Assembly: GCF_030272695.1 (NCBI RefSeq) | Contig: NZ_JARFYN010000054.1 | Coordinates: 1-63,748 of the forward strand | Reading direction: 5' to 3' | DNA length: 63,748 nucleotides | Origin: Martinezella calliandrae | GTDB lineage: Bacteria; Pseudomonadota; Alphaproteobacteria; Rhizobiales; Rhizobiaceae | In this document: positions 52,283-60,903 of the stretch, piece after piece | Numbering within the stretch: the stretch's first letter is position 1 | Layout: every line of letters begins with the position of its first letter | Made by a program: the position numbers and the translations under genes | The notes under the pieces: model-generated | Databases searched by the model: none | What the model was told of the DNA's origin: nothing | Seen by the model: the letters and a program-made list of their open reading frames with translations, nothing else

Positions 52283-55200
52283 CTAGGCTGCGCTGAACTC
52301 GTCGGCGAGGCGTGTGCGCTTGCCCTCGGCGCCCCATGCCCGATATGCCGCCAGCGCCTCTTTGAGCGCGCTGGGGATTTCGCCAGCCGTTCGTTGCGCC
52401 CTGGCCAGGCATTCCAGAGCGAAGGCGCGGTCTTCCAAGTGGCCCGTTTCCGCTGCGCGCTCCGCCGCCCTGCGCAGCAGCCTTTGCGCCGCCGCGATTT
52501 GGCCGGAGCCCACCTCGAGCAGTCCCTCGAGAATATCCGCCTTGGGGCCGAGCCAGGCCTCATTCAAGGATTCCCAATTGCGCATCTGGTCCGCGCAGTC
52601 CCATCCCTCGGCGCGCAGGGCCTGAGCATCCTTCGGGGAGCCGAAGGCGGCAAGCGCCAGCGCCGCAGCACCGTGATAGTGCACCAGCACGGCTTCGGAG
52701 GGTTGCCCGGCGAAAAACGGCAACAGGACACGCGCCTGCTCTGCCCATGAGAGAGCACCTCGCCAGTCTCCGCCAAGCACAGCCAAGCGCAGTTTCGCCG
52801 TGTAATAGCCGGCAATCTGATTGCTGAACCGCGATTGGAGCATGGTTGCGAACTCAGTCTCCTCGTCCACGGTCGCGTCGGAGAGCTGGTCGAACGCGCG
52901 GGTCTTGCCGGCAAGCGCACGGGCCGATTGCAGTTCCAGCAGGAGTGTGAAGGCGGAATTGCGTACCCGACCGCCGTTTTGCGCTAGATAGGTGGTGCCG
53001 GTCGATATGACCTCATCGATCGGCCGGCCGGCCGCCGCGAGCAGCACGATAACCGTCGTGAGATTGAAACAGCCGTAGACAATTTCGCCGCTCGCAAGGC
53101 CGGCTTCGGCACCCGCCTTTGCTCGTGCAATTCCGTCCTCCAGTTTTCCGACCCAATGATTGTGGAACCACACGTTGATAAAGGCGCAGCGTGCAAAGCT
53201 CGCGCCTTTGATGCGGGGTTGCAGTTGTAGGCTCAGATCGCTCCATGCGGCACCCCTCCGCCGGTCGCCCGTCATCGCCGCATGGACAACCGAATACATC
53301 GCGTAGACATCCGGCGTGAAAACGGCCTGGCCGTGAGCGAGCGTCAGACGCAGGCATCTCGCGCCGAGAAGCGCGAACAATTCGGGTTGCTGACTTTGGT
53401 AGGCGTAGGGTGCGATGCTCAGCAACAGCGGCACGAGGCTTGCGACATGTTCGTCCTGTAGTTGCGGAAGGTCGACGAGATCCGCCGGCTGCCTGTCGCC
53501 GAGCAAGGCAGCGATCTGCTCCATCTCCTGGCCGATCGCCTTTTGGAGTCCCGCGCCGTCGGCTGGCACTTCGGAGCCGAGAAGCGCCGCACCGTGCAGA
53601 CCGATCGAAAGGGATTGCCGCACGAATCCCAGACCGAAAACACGCTCGGCTTCGAGCCTCAGATAGTGAACCGCCCGTACCGGCTCGCCTGCCGCCTCCA
53701 GGTGATGCGCGAGCAAAGCGTAAAAGCGCGACATATCGAGGGCGCTATTTTGCTCGTACCAGTCGGCGATTGCGCGGTGCAATTGCTTGCGCTGCCCGTA
53801 GAGCATCAGCTCATAGGCGACATCGCGCATAATGCCATGGCAAAAGCTGTAGCCGTCCAATTCGTCGATGTTTTCTGGCTGCAGCATGCCCGCGCGGTGG
53901 TGCATCGCCAGATGGCGGCCGACGACGTTCTGTTCGGCGCTCGCGGTGGGGTGGACAGCGGCCACAAGGGCGGTCGGGAAACGCAGGCCCGCGGCGCTTG
54001 CGACCTTGAGCGTCACCTGGCTTTCAAGATCGAGACGGTCGATACGGCGCGCCACCGCGGCGTGAATCGAGTCCGGCAGAGGCAAGCGATCGTTCACCAG
54101 ATGTTGCGCGATACGACACGTGCCGTCCACCACTTCGATCAAACCTTCGTCATGGAGCGCGCGGGCCAGTTCGAGACAGAAAAAGGGATGCCCTCGGGCG
54201 CGAGCGCGCAGCAGGTTCGCCAGAGCCGGCGCAATGCGTTCGGCGCCGAGTCGGGTCAGCGCCAGTCTGTCCTGATCTTCGTCCGAAAGGCCTTCCAGCT
54301 TCAATCGCAGCGCGCCGCCGTCGGATAGCGCCTCTATCCGTGCGTCTTCCTCCATCGGCTGCATGGCCATTACCAGACATAGACCGCGAACCGCACGAAC
54401 CGCCTTCGCCGCCAGCCTCCAACTCTCGTCGTCCAGCCATTGGGCGTCGTCGATCGTCACAAGCAACGAACCGCCGGAGGCGGCGCGCTGGAGAAGCGAA
54501 ACCAGCAAATCGAGCCGGGCCTCCGTGCGCTGGGGGGCGCTCATCGCTTCCAATTCGACCGATTCGGGAAAATCGAGTTGCAAGATCGGGTTCAGGAGTG
54601 CTGCGCGCGGCTCAAGCTCCGGGCCCAGCGCGCTCAAGGCAACCGCGCGCCGCTGTGTTTCCGGCTGTTTGGCATCGAGACCGAGCAGTTCGGTAAGCAC
54701 GCCTCGCCAGCCTCGATACGGAACGCGATGCTCGATCCGATCCGCGATGCCGCTCAAGGTGGTGGATTGGCTGGTCGACAGACGATGATGCAACTCCGCC
54801 AGCAGGCGTGATTTACCCATCCCGGATTCCGCCTCGACGATGACAAATCGAGAAATGCCGGATTGGGCCGCATCGTCGAGGGCGCTCAGAATGCGCGTGA
54901 GTTCGCGCTCGCGCCCGCGCATCAGTTCGTCGAGCTCGGAGCGATCCTGCCGCCTGGGTGTCCAGACGGGGACATTGAGATCCAATCCGCGCACCTGGCT
55001 GTGACCGATCGGAACGAAGGATATGGCATCCTGCGCCCCGCGGACGGTGGCTTCGTCGCACTGGATCGTGCCTTGCTGCACCCCCTGGAGCCGGGCGGCA
55101 AGATTGACCGCTTCGCTGTAAGTGGTCCAGGCGCGGAAGACATCGTTCCCGATCAATCCGCAGAAGGCCGTCCCGGTTGCGACGCCGATACTGCTGGGCT

Positions 55201-56218
55201 GGCCTATACCGCGCAGCACATCACGCGTGTCGACGGCACACCGGACCGCCCGCACGGGATCATCCGCATGCGCAACAGGCGGGATCCCGAAAACGATGAC
55301 CAGGTTTGCGCCACGCTCATCTACCCGAAGCTGCTGTATAAACCCGTCCCGCTCATGGACCTTTGGCGCGATTGCGGCGACGATCGACTCGAGCCGGGAC
55401 AAAATGTCGGGCGAAGCGTGATCCAGCCGCGGAAGGGCAACGAACACCACAGATATGCGCCTGAGTTCAGCCGTCCAATCGAGAAGCCTTCCATCGAGGC
55501 GGAGCGCAACAGGGAGCGGTACAAGACTGGCCAGTCGTTCGCGCGCTTCCGAAGTCAGCGGCGGTATGGCCAATGGCGTCGGGTCGGGTGCGCCACGCAA
55601 CGACGTCAGGACGGTCGCGTCGCGGCCAATCGATTGCACGGTTGCGGCATCGCCGAGGATCGAACGTGCGGCCACGGAAACCAGCAGCTGTCCCTTGGCC
55701 CGCGTGGTGCTCGCCTCTTGCAAATCGGCGAGCCCTTCTCCGACGGTCACGTGGAGCCGAAGGCGCTCGGTTCCGATCTCGGCGGTATGGCACTGCCCGA
55801 AGGCAAGCACGGCATGGAGTTCGATCGGCTCTCCTGAAGGCAGGGTACCGCGCGACGAAGCAAGAATGTGTTGGGCGCACGCCGCCGCGCGCAGAAGAGC
55901 CTCGTAAGGGGTCGAGCCAGCGCACGGCCAGCCGGCAAGCAGGCCATCACCGGCAAACATCAACGGTTCGCCGCCATGGGCGACGATCCTGTCGATGAGC
56001 CCGGCGAAATGCAGTTCCAGCAGGTTTGCCAGATCTTCAATGCCGGCGGGTCCGCGCGCAAGAAAATGCGTTGTAATCCGGGTGAAGCCGACGACGTCGA
56101 GCCACAACAGGGCCATGCGGCTATCCGACGGAATGGAGGGCTCTTTGCCGAAGAGCCTCAGCGGCGGCGGCGCGAAACTCTCGATCAGCCGAGCCTCAAG
56201 CAAACTCCTATCCAACAT
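52283..56218 (-). CDS. soluble adenylyl cyclase-like protein: tandem class III cyclase, ATPase and TPR
   Basis: 1311 residues. Cyclase domain 1 (about 33-180) keeps both metal Asp residues: LLWLDVVGFTRI (Asp41) and LMFAGDGLLAGW (Asp91). Cyclase domain 2 (about 255-420) has lost the metal site (VVFVALPRL) but keeps the nucleotide-orienting Asn/Arg in TTYSEAVNLAARLQ and an FGIPPVAHADDPVRA segment. A STAND-type ATPase follows, with Walker A AESGMGKSR and Walker B LVTIDDAQWLDDE, then about 600 residues of TPR-like helices. Domain order and degeneration of the second half match mammalian ADCY10. One cAMP site per chain is expected. It converges on the ThDP operon and has no obvious operon partner. 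Confidence 0.85.
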   Translation of the reverse strand: MLDRSLLEARLIESFAPPPLRLFGKEPSIPSDSRMALLWLDVVGFTRITTHFLARGPAGIEDLANLLELHFAGLIDRIVAHGGEPLMFAGDGLLAGWPCAGSTPYEALLRAAACAQHILASSRGTLPSGEPIELHAVLAFGQCHTAEIGTERLRLHVTVGEGLADLQEASTTRAKGQLLVSVAARSILGDAATVQSIGRDATVLTSLRGAPDPTPLAIPPLTSEARERLASLVPLPVALRLDGRLLDWTAELRRISVVFVALPRLDHASPDILSRLESIVAAIAPKVHERDGFIQQLRVDERGANLVIVFGIPPVAHADDPVRAVRCAVDTRDVLRGIGQPSSIGVATGTAFCGLIGNDVFRAWTTYSEAVNLAARLQGVQQGTIQCDEATVRGAQDAISFVPIGHSQVRGLDLNVPVWTPRRQDRSELDELMRGRERELTRILSALDDAAQSGISRFVIVEAESGMGKSRLLAELHHRLSTSQSTTLSGIADRIEHRVPYRGWRGVLTELLGLDAKQPETQRRAVALSALGPELEPRAALLNPILQLDFPESVELEAMSAPQRTEARLDLLVSLLQRAASGGSLLVTIDDAQWLDDESWRLAAKAVRAVRGLCLVMAMQPMEEDARIEALSDGGALRLKLEGLSDEDQDRLALTRLGAERIAPALANLLRARARGHPFFCLELARALHDEGLIEVVDGTCRIAQHLVNDRLPLPDSIHAAVARRIDRLDLESQVTLKVASAAGLRFPTALVAAVHPTASAEQNVVGRHLAMHHRAGMLQPENIDELDGYSFCHGIMRDVAYELMLYGQRKQLHRAIADWYEQNSALDMSRFYALLAHHLEAAGEPVRAVHYLRLEAERVFGLGFVRQSLSIGLHGAALLGSEVPADGAGLQKAIGQEMEQIAALLGDRQPADLVDLPQLQDEHVASLVPLLLSIAPYAYQSQQPELFALLGARCLRLTLAHGQAVFTPDVYAMYSVVHAAMTGDRRRGAAWSDLSLQLQPRIKGASFARCAFINVWFHNHWVGKLEDGIARAKAGAEAGLASGEIVYGCFNLTTVIVLLAAAGRPIDEVISTGTTYLAQNGGRVRNSAFTLLLELQSARALAGKTRAFDQLSDATVDEETEFATMLQSRFSNQIAGYYTAKLRLAVLGGDWRGALSWAEQARVLLPFFAGQPSEAVLVHYHGAAALALAAFGSPKDAQALRAEGWDCADQMRNWESLNEAWLGPKADILEGLLEVGSGQIAAAQRLLRRAAERAAETGHLEDRAFALECLARAQRTAGEIPSALKEALAAYRAWGAEGKRTRLADEFSAA

Positions 56219-56487
56219 AGGGCCCCCCAGCCTTTTTCCGAAGGCTCAGAGTAACGCAAATTTGCAAACCAATCCACGCCCGTGCGCCCGCCGCGGGCAA
56301 CTGGTCCACCTGGCCGAGCCGACCGCGGGGAGCAAGTCCTGCTTCGTTTCAACCGTTGCTTTAATGAATTCTGGTGCGACAAGAGCCTTGCAGATCAGAC
56401 GGCGCCGTACCGCGATGGTCTGAGCGGCCCCCTCGTGCCGCCAAGACGCATTCCGCACAGTTTAGAAAGGACCAAATCCCGAGAAGA

Positions 56488-57294
56488 CTAAATCGGTGAG
56501 GCGATGGCCCTCTCGAGGGGATGGTATCCGAGCTTCTCGGAAATTTCGTTCGCCGCGGAAAGCAGGCTATCCAGATATGCTCTGCGGTTGCGAAGACCGT
56601 CCTCCCGCGGCGCGACGAGGCAGAGGGTCGCAATGCAGATGCCGTCGGCCTGATGGATCGGTACGGCGAAGCAGTGTGTAAAGTTTTCCACCTCACTATT
56701 GAACGTGAAATAACCGTCACGTACTGCACCTCGGACCTGATTGATGAAATCTGCCGGATCCAGACGCCTGCCGTCTGGGAGCACAAAGTCATCCGGCGGG
56801 ATAAATTCAAGAATTTCCTGATCGGAAAGGTGCGAGACAAGGAGCCGTCCCGAGGCAGTCCATGGAATGGGAACGAGCTCGCCGACGTTCGAAGAAATCC
56901 GAAAAGGTCGAATGCCTTCGCGCATCATCGCGACCGTATATTTGTTGCCTTCCAGAAGGCACATCTGGGCCGTTTCACGGGTTTCCTCGGCCAGGTGGCC
57001 CAGCATGCGCTCACATTCACGCATCAAGTCGAACTGCTCGGCATAAGCGGTTCCCAAGAAATACAGGCGACGGCCTAGGAAGACCCGGCCATCGCCTTGT
57101 TGGTAATCGAGCATACCGTGGCTGAGAAGCAGGTTGACGAGTTCGTACACCGAAGATCGCGGCGCTCCGATTTCCGCAGCGATCTCGTTCGGTCGCATGG
57201 GCTGGCGCTTTACCCGAAGGAATTCAAGTATCTCGAACGCGCGATCCAATCCTCGGGTGCGCCGCGATACCGTGTCGACACCAGCCTCAGCCAT
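56488..57294 (-). CDS. IclR-family regulator
   Basis: 268 residues. The winged HTH (about 10-70) contains RAFEILEFLRVKRQPMRPNE and APRSSVYELVNLLLSHGML. The effector-binding domain (about 85-260) ends with EDGLRNRRAYLDSLLSAANE. GGAGAAG precedes the ATG at 57294. It is the last gene of the amino-acid ABC operon (14 bp after ridA), so it is probably self-regulating through the operator upstream of the binding-protein gene. Confidence 0.9.
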   Translation of the reverse strand: MAEAGVDTVSRRTRGLDRAFEILEFLRVKRQPMRPNEIAAEIGAPRSSVYELVNLLLSHGMLDYQQGDGRVFLGRRLYFLGTAYAEQFDLMRECERMLGHLAEETRETAQMCLLEGNKYTVAMMREGIRPFRISSNVGELVPIPWTASGRLLVSHLSDQEILEFIPPDDFVLPDGRRLDPADFINQVRGAVRDGYFTFNSEVENFTHCFAVPIHQADGICIATLCLVAPREDGLRNRRAYLDSLLSAANEISEKLGYHPLERAIASPI

Positions 57295-57308
57295 GCTCTT
57301 CTCCAAAA

Positions 57309-57698
57309 TTAGGCGCGATCCGCGCGGTATGCCACACAATCAACTTCGACTTTGCAGTCGACCATCATGCGTGACTGGACGCAAGCGCGGGCCGGTGGGT
57401 TCTCGCCGAAATACTCGGCATACACGCCGTTGAAGCTCCAGAAATCGCGGGGATCGTCGAGCCAGACGCCAACGCGCACGACATCTTCAAGGCCGTATCC
57501 TGCCTCTTTGAGAATGGCAATGAGGTTCTCAATCGCCTTACGGGTCTGGCCAATGATTCCACCACCGACGATCTCGCCTTTCTCCATCGGCACCTGACCG
57601 GAAACATACAGCCAGCCGGCCGCCTCTGTGGCCCGCGCAAAGGGAAGCGGCTGACCGCCTGCGCCTTTTTCTCCGCCGCCATAACGCTTTATCGTCAT
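57309..57698 (-). CDS. RidA family protein (second copy)
   Basis: 129 residues: ATEAAGWLYVSGQVPMEKGE, ENLIAILKEAGYGLEDVVRV, and PPARACVQSRMMVDCKVEVD with the Arg (PARA) in the usual substrate-binding place. It likely hydrolyses reactive enamines/imines formed by the PLP dehydratase encoded across the divergent promoter. The start MTIKRYGGG (57698) is 17 bp after the ATPase gene. Confidence 0.87.
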   Translation of the reverse strand: MTIKRYGGGEKGAGGQPLPFARATEAAGWLYVSGQVPMEKGEIVGGGIIGQTRKAIENLIAILKEAGYGLEDVVRVGVWLDDPRDFWSFNGVYAEYFGENPPARACVQSRMMVDCKVEVDCVAYRADRA

Positions 57699-57715
57699 AT
57701 TTCTCACTTTCTTTG

Positions 57716-58486
57716 TTAGTTGAAGCTTGAGGTTTTCAGAAACTCGGCGAGCCGATCGGTCTTCGGCTTCACGAACATTTCCTTGGGGTCGCCTTGCTCG
57801 CAGATCACGCCCTGGTTCATGAAGATGACGCGCGAAGACACCTCATAGGCGAAGCGCATTTCATGGGTGACGAGCAGCATCGTCATACCGTCGGCCGCAA
57901 GACCCTTGATGACCTGCAGGACTTCGCCCACCAGTTCCGGATCGAGTGCCGACGTGACTTCGTCGAACAGCATCAAACGGGGCGCCATCGCAATCGCGCG
58001 TGCGATCGCGACGCGCTGTTGCTGACCGCCGGAGAGCTGGCCCGGATAGTGGTTCGCGCGGGTCGAAAGGCCGACGCGGTCAAGCCACGCCTCTGCGATC
58101 TTGCGCGCATCCGCCTTCGCCATCTTCTTGACCTTTATCAGGCCGAGCATGACGTTTTCGGCCGCGGTCATGTGTGGGAAGAGATTGAATTGCTGGAAGG
58201 CCATTCCTGTTAGCGCCCGCTGGCGCGCAATCTCCTTTTCGGCCTTGCGGCGGCGTGTTGGTCCGGCGCCATGATAGCCGATCTCTTCGCCGTCGAGGCT
58301 GATCGTGCCACCCTGGAACTCTTCCAGCATGTTGATACAACGCAGCATCGTGGTTTTGCCCGAGCCGGATGAGCCGATAATCGAAATGACTTCACCCTCC
58401 TCCACGGAGCAGTCTACGCCTTTCAGCACCTCGTGGCTGCCGTAAGTCTTGCGAAGTCCTTTGATTTCAAGAATTGTCTTGGCCAT
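57716..58486 (-). CDS. polar amino-acid ABC transporter ATP-binding protein (GlnQ/HisP-like)
   Basis: 256 residues. Walker A is GSSGSGKTT, Q-loop MAFQQFNLFPHMTAAENVML, signature LSGGQQQRVAIARAI, Walker B LMLFDEVTSALDPELVGEV, and H-loop LLVTHEMRFAYEVSSR. The histidine/glutamine family is clear. GAGGAGG lies before the ATG. It couples with the two permeases and the binding protein upstream in the operon. Confidence 0.92.
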   Translation of the reverse strand: MAKTILEIKGLRKTYGSHEVLKGVDCSVEEGEVISIIGSSGSGKTTMLRCINMLEEFQGGTISLDGEEIGYHGAGPTRRRKAEKEIARQRALTGMAFQQFNLFPHMTAAENVMLGLIKVKKMAKADARKIAEAWLDRVGLSTRANHYPGQLSGGQQQRVAIARAIAMAPRLMLFDEVTSALDPELVGEVLQVIKGLAADGMTMLLVTHEMRFAYEVSSRVIFMNQGVICEQGDPKEMFVKPKTDRLAEFLKTSSFN

Positions 58487-58498
58487 CGATCGGCCTCC

Positions 58499-59158
58499 TC
58501 AGGATGGAAGGGCAGTCTTGCGCTCGACGAACTTGCCGAAGCGCTCGATCCCGAAATTGACGACGAAATAGAGAGCACCTGCCAGGAAATAGAATTGCAG
58601 GCTCATGAAGTTGCGGGAGATGATTTCCTGGCTACGCAAAAGGAGCTCGGCGACGCCGATAACCGATAGCAGCGTCGAGGCCTTTACCATCTCAGCCGCC
58701 GTGTTGACCCAGGTCGGCAGGCACTGGCGTAGGGCCTGAGGCCACAAGACAGAGGTGAACGTCTGCGAGAAGGTCAGTCCAATCGCCTTGGCCGCCTCGG
58801 TCTGTCCCCGCGGGATAGCCTGAAGGGCGCCTCGCACGATCTCCCCGACGTGAGAGGAGCAGAAGATGGCGAGGGCAAGCACGCCGGCGGAGAATGGTCC
58901 GAGGTCTACGCCGACTGCACTCGACATGTAGTAGCTCGCAAGAACCAACACGAGTACCGGCGTGCCGCGGATGATATCGGTGTAGGCCCTGACGACGAGG
59001 CGAAGCGCGGCATGGCCGTAGGCGAGCGCGAGGCCGACGAGCACTCCGAGGAGAGAACCGAAGAAGATGGCGAGCAGCGAGATCGATACCGTCATTGCGA
59101 GACCGTTGACGATCACGTAACGGGCGGTCCAAAGTTGATCGAGAAATGTCTGTGACAT
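58499..59158 (-). CDS. polar amino-acid ABC transporter permease (HisM/GlnP type), second
   Basis: 219 residues with about five helices and the EAA-loop segment QTEAAKAIGLTFSQTFTSVL. RGTPVLVLVLASYY is a family hallmark. Four bases separate it from the preceding permease gene, so the two are translated together and form the heterodimeric channel. Confidence 0.9.
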   Translation of the reverse strand: MSQTFLDQLWTARYVIVNGLAMTVSISLLAIFFGSLLGVLVGLALAYGHAALRLVVRAYTDIIRGTPVLVLVLASYYMSSAVGVDLGPFSAGVLALAIFCSSHVGEIVRGALQAIPRGQTEAAKAIGLTFSQTFTSVLWPQALRQCLPTWVNTAAEMVKASTLLSVIGVAELLLRSQEIISRNFMSLQFYFLAGALYFVVNFGIERFGKFVERKTALPS

Positions 59159-59162
59159 GCAC

Positions 59163-59825
59163 TTATCTCGGCAGGGCCAGCCGGCGCTCGAAGAAGCGCA
59201 TCAAGGCGGCGATGAGAAAACAGGTTGCGATATAGAGGGCAGATGTCACCATCCATGTCTCGATGACGCGGAAGCTCTCGACATTGATCTTGCGCGCCGC
59301 AAACGTCAGTTCGGGCACGGCGATCGTCGCAGCGAGCGACGTGTCCTTGAAGAGCGAGATGATCGTCGAAGACAAAGACGGAAGGACGTTCCGGATCATC
59401 AGCGGCGCGATGATTGAGGAACGGATCTGCGCAGATGTCAGGCCGATCGCAAGACCCGCTTCGCTCAGGCCCTTCGGGATGGAGAGCAGCCCGGCACGGA
59501 ACACTTCCGCAAGGTACGCGCCCGAATAGATCGAAAGGACAAGGACGAAGCTCCTTATCTTATCGAGCCTGAATCCCAATTGCGGCAATGCGAAATAGGC
59601 AAAGAGCACCAGCACGAGGATAGGCAGATTGCGGATCACCGTGACGTAGCAGCGGGCTGGCAACTCCACCAAGCGGTTCTTCGAAAGCAGCGCGAAGGCC
59701 ACGAAAAGACCGAGAATGGCTCCGATCAGGATCGAGATCACCGCCAGGCCGAGGCTTACCGCCAGGCCGGTCAGGAGGAAATCAAAATTGCGCCAGACCG
59801 CGGCAAAATTCAGCGTATAACCCAT
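59163..59825 (-). CDS. polar amino-acid ABC transporter permease (HisQ/GlnP type), first
   Basis: 220 residues from the ATG at 59825 (MGYTLNFAAVWRNFDFLLTG). It contains VIRNLPILVLVLFAYFALPQ and the EAA-loop LSEAGLAIGLTSAQIRSSII. The 15 residues that would be added by an upstream start lie in the gap after the binding-protein gene and are rejected. Confidence 0.9.
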   Translation of the reverse strand: MGYTLNFAAVWRNFDFLLTGLAVSLGLAVISILIGAILGLFVAFALLSKNRLVELPARCYVTVIRNLPILVLVLFAYFALPQLGFRLDKIRSFVLVLSIYSGAYLAEVFRAGLLSIPKGLSEAGLAIGLTSAQIRSSIIAPLMIRNVLPSLSSTIISLFKDTSLAATIAVPELTFAARKINVESFRVIETWMVTSALYIATCFLIAALMRFFERRLALPR

Positions 59826-59883
59826 GGTAGGCCGCCTCTCAAAAAAGAGGGGAGCGGGATTTTGTCCCACTCCCGCAATTCAA

Positions 59884-60723
59884 TTACTTGAATTCGACCG
59901 GGAAGCCGATCTGCGGCGGTGTCAGGTCCTTGCCGAACCAGGTCTTGTATGACTTGGCATAGGCATCGAACTCGACGCCGGTCATAGCCTCGTGAAGGGC
60001 GGTGTTCACGAAATTCAGCCAATCCTGGTCGCCGCGCTTTACGCCGCAGGCGTAGGTCTGCGGGTTCCAGCCGTAGCCAGCGTCCTTATATTTCCCAGGG
60101 TTCTGGGTCATATACCAAGCCAGCGACGACTGGTCGGTGGCAACCGCATCCGCGCGACCGGATTCCATTGCCTGGTAGATGAGATCGACGGAATCATATT
60201 GGTCCACGGTCGCCTCGGGCAGCGCCGCATGGACCATGGCCTCCGCGTAGACGTTCTGTAGAACCGAAACCGTTACCGATGAACCAGCAGCCTTAAGCGC
60301 GGCGTAGTCGGGATACTTGCCGTCAGCCTTCAGCATCAGGCCGACACCTTCGCGGTAGTAGGGGATCGTGAATGCGATCTGCTGGGCGCGCTCGCCGGTC
60401 ACGGTCATGAATTGGCAGGTGATATCGACCTTGTCGGTGGTGATGTTCGGGATACGCGCATCGGACGACTGGTTCACGTACTCGATTTTGTCCGGGTCGC
60501 CAAACAGGGCCTTCGCAATGATGTGGCCCATATCGACATCGAAGCCCTGAAGCTTGTCGTCGGCGCTCTTGAAGTGCCAAGGCGCATTTGTGCTGCCAGT
60601 TCCCATGATGAGATGGCCTCGTTGAAGCACGTCGTCAAGCTTGCTACCGGCCGCAAGGACCGGGCTGGAAAGAACAGTTGCTGCGGCCAGCGTGATCAGG
60701 CCGACACGGAAAGAAAAGGTCAT
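59884..60723 (-). CDS. amino-acid ABC transporter substrate-binding protein
   Basis: 279 residues. A signal peptide (MTFSFRVGLITLAAATVLSS, cleavage near VLAAGS) is followed by the family-3 solute-binding fold (GFDVDMGHIIAKALFGD, NITTDKVDITCQFMTVTGER, DAVATDQSSLAWYM). It delivers an amino acid to the permeases. The gene order with a D-amino-acid-type PLP enzyme suggests a D-hydroxy or D-amino acid ligand, which is inference. First gene of a six-gene operon ending in iclR. Confidence 0.9.
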   Translation of the reverse strand: MTFSFRVGLITLAAATVLSSPVLAAGSKLDDVLQRGHLIMGTGSTNAPWHFKSADDKLQGFDVDMGHIIAKALFGDPDKIEYVNQSSDARIPNITTDKVDITCQFMTVTGERAQQIAFTIPYYREGVGLMLKADGKYPDYAALKAAGSSVTVSVLQNVYAEAMVHAALPEATVDQYDSVDLIYQAMESGRADAVATDQSSLAWYMTQNPGKYKDAGYGWNPQTYACGVKRGDQDWLNFVNTALHEAMTGVEFDAYAKSYKTWFGKDLTPPQIGFPVEFK

Positions 60724-60752
60724 AGCGCTCCCCTGGTTGAAGAATCTTATGT

Positions 60753-60784
60753 CCAATATACCGGACACGTGTCTGTTTTATTGG
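60753..60784. promoter_or_regulatory. 32-bp near-perfect palindrome, candidate IclR operator
   Basis: The left half reads CCAATATACCGGACAC and the right half GTGTCTGTTTTATTGG; 13 of 16 pairs match, centred on ACACGTGT. It lies 30 bp upstream of the binding-protein start and 120 bp from the PLP-enzyme start, so one site could control both directions. TTGACA for the plus strand begins at 60787. Confidence 0.6.
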
Positions 60785-60903
60785 ATTGACATAGGAAGGG
60801 GCATCGGCGATGAATTGTCAAGCCGCATCGCCGAAAAAAGTCGCGCCCTTCTGGAATGGCTTTTTATTGTGCAGCGCAACATCCCGCCGCTTTAGAGGTA
60901 CCC

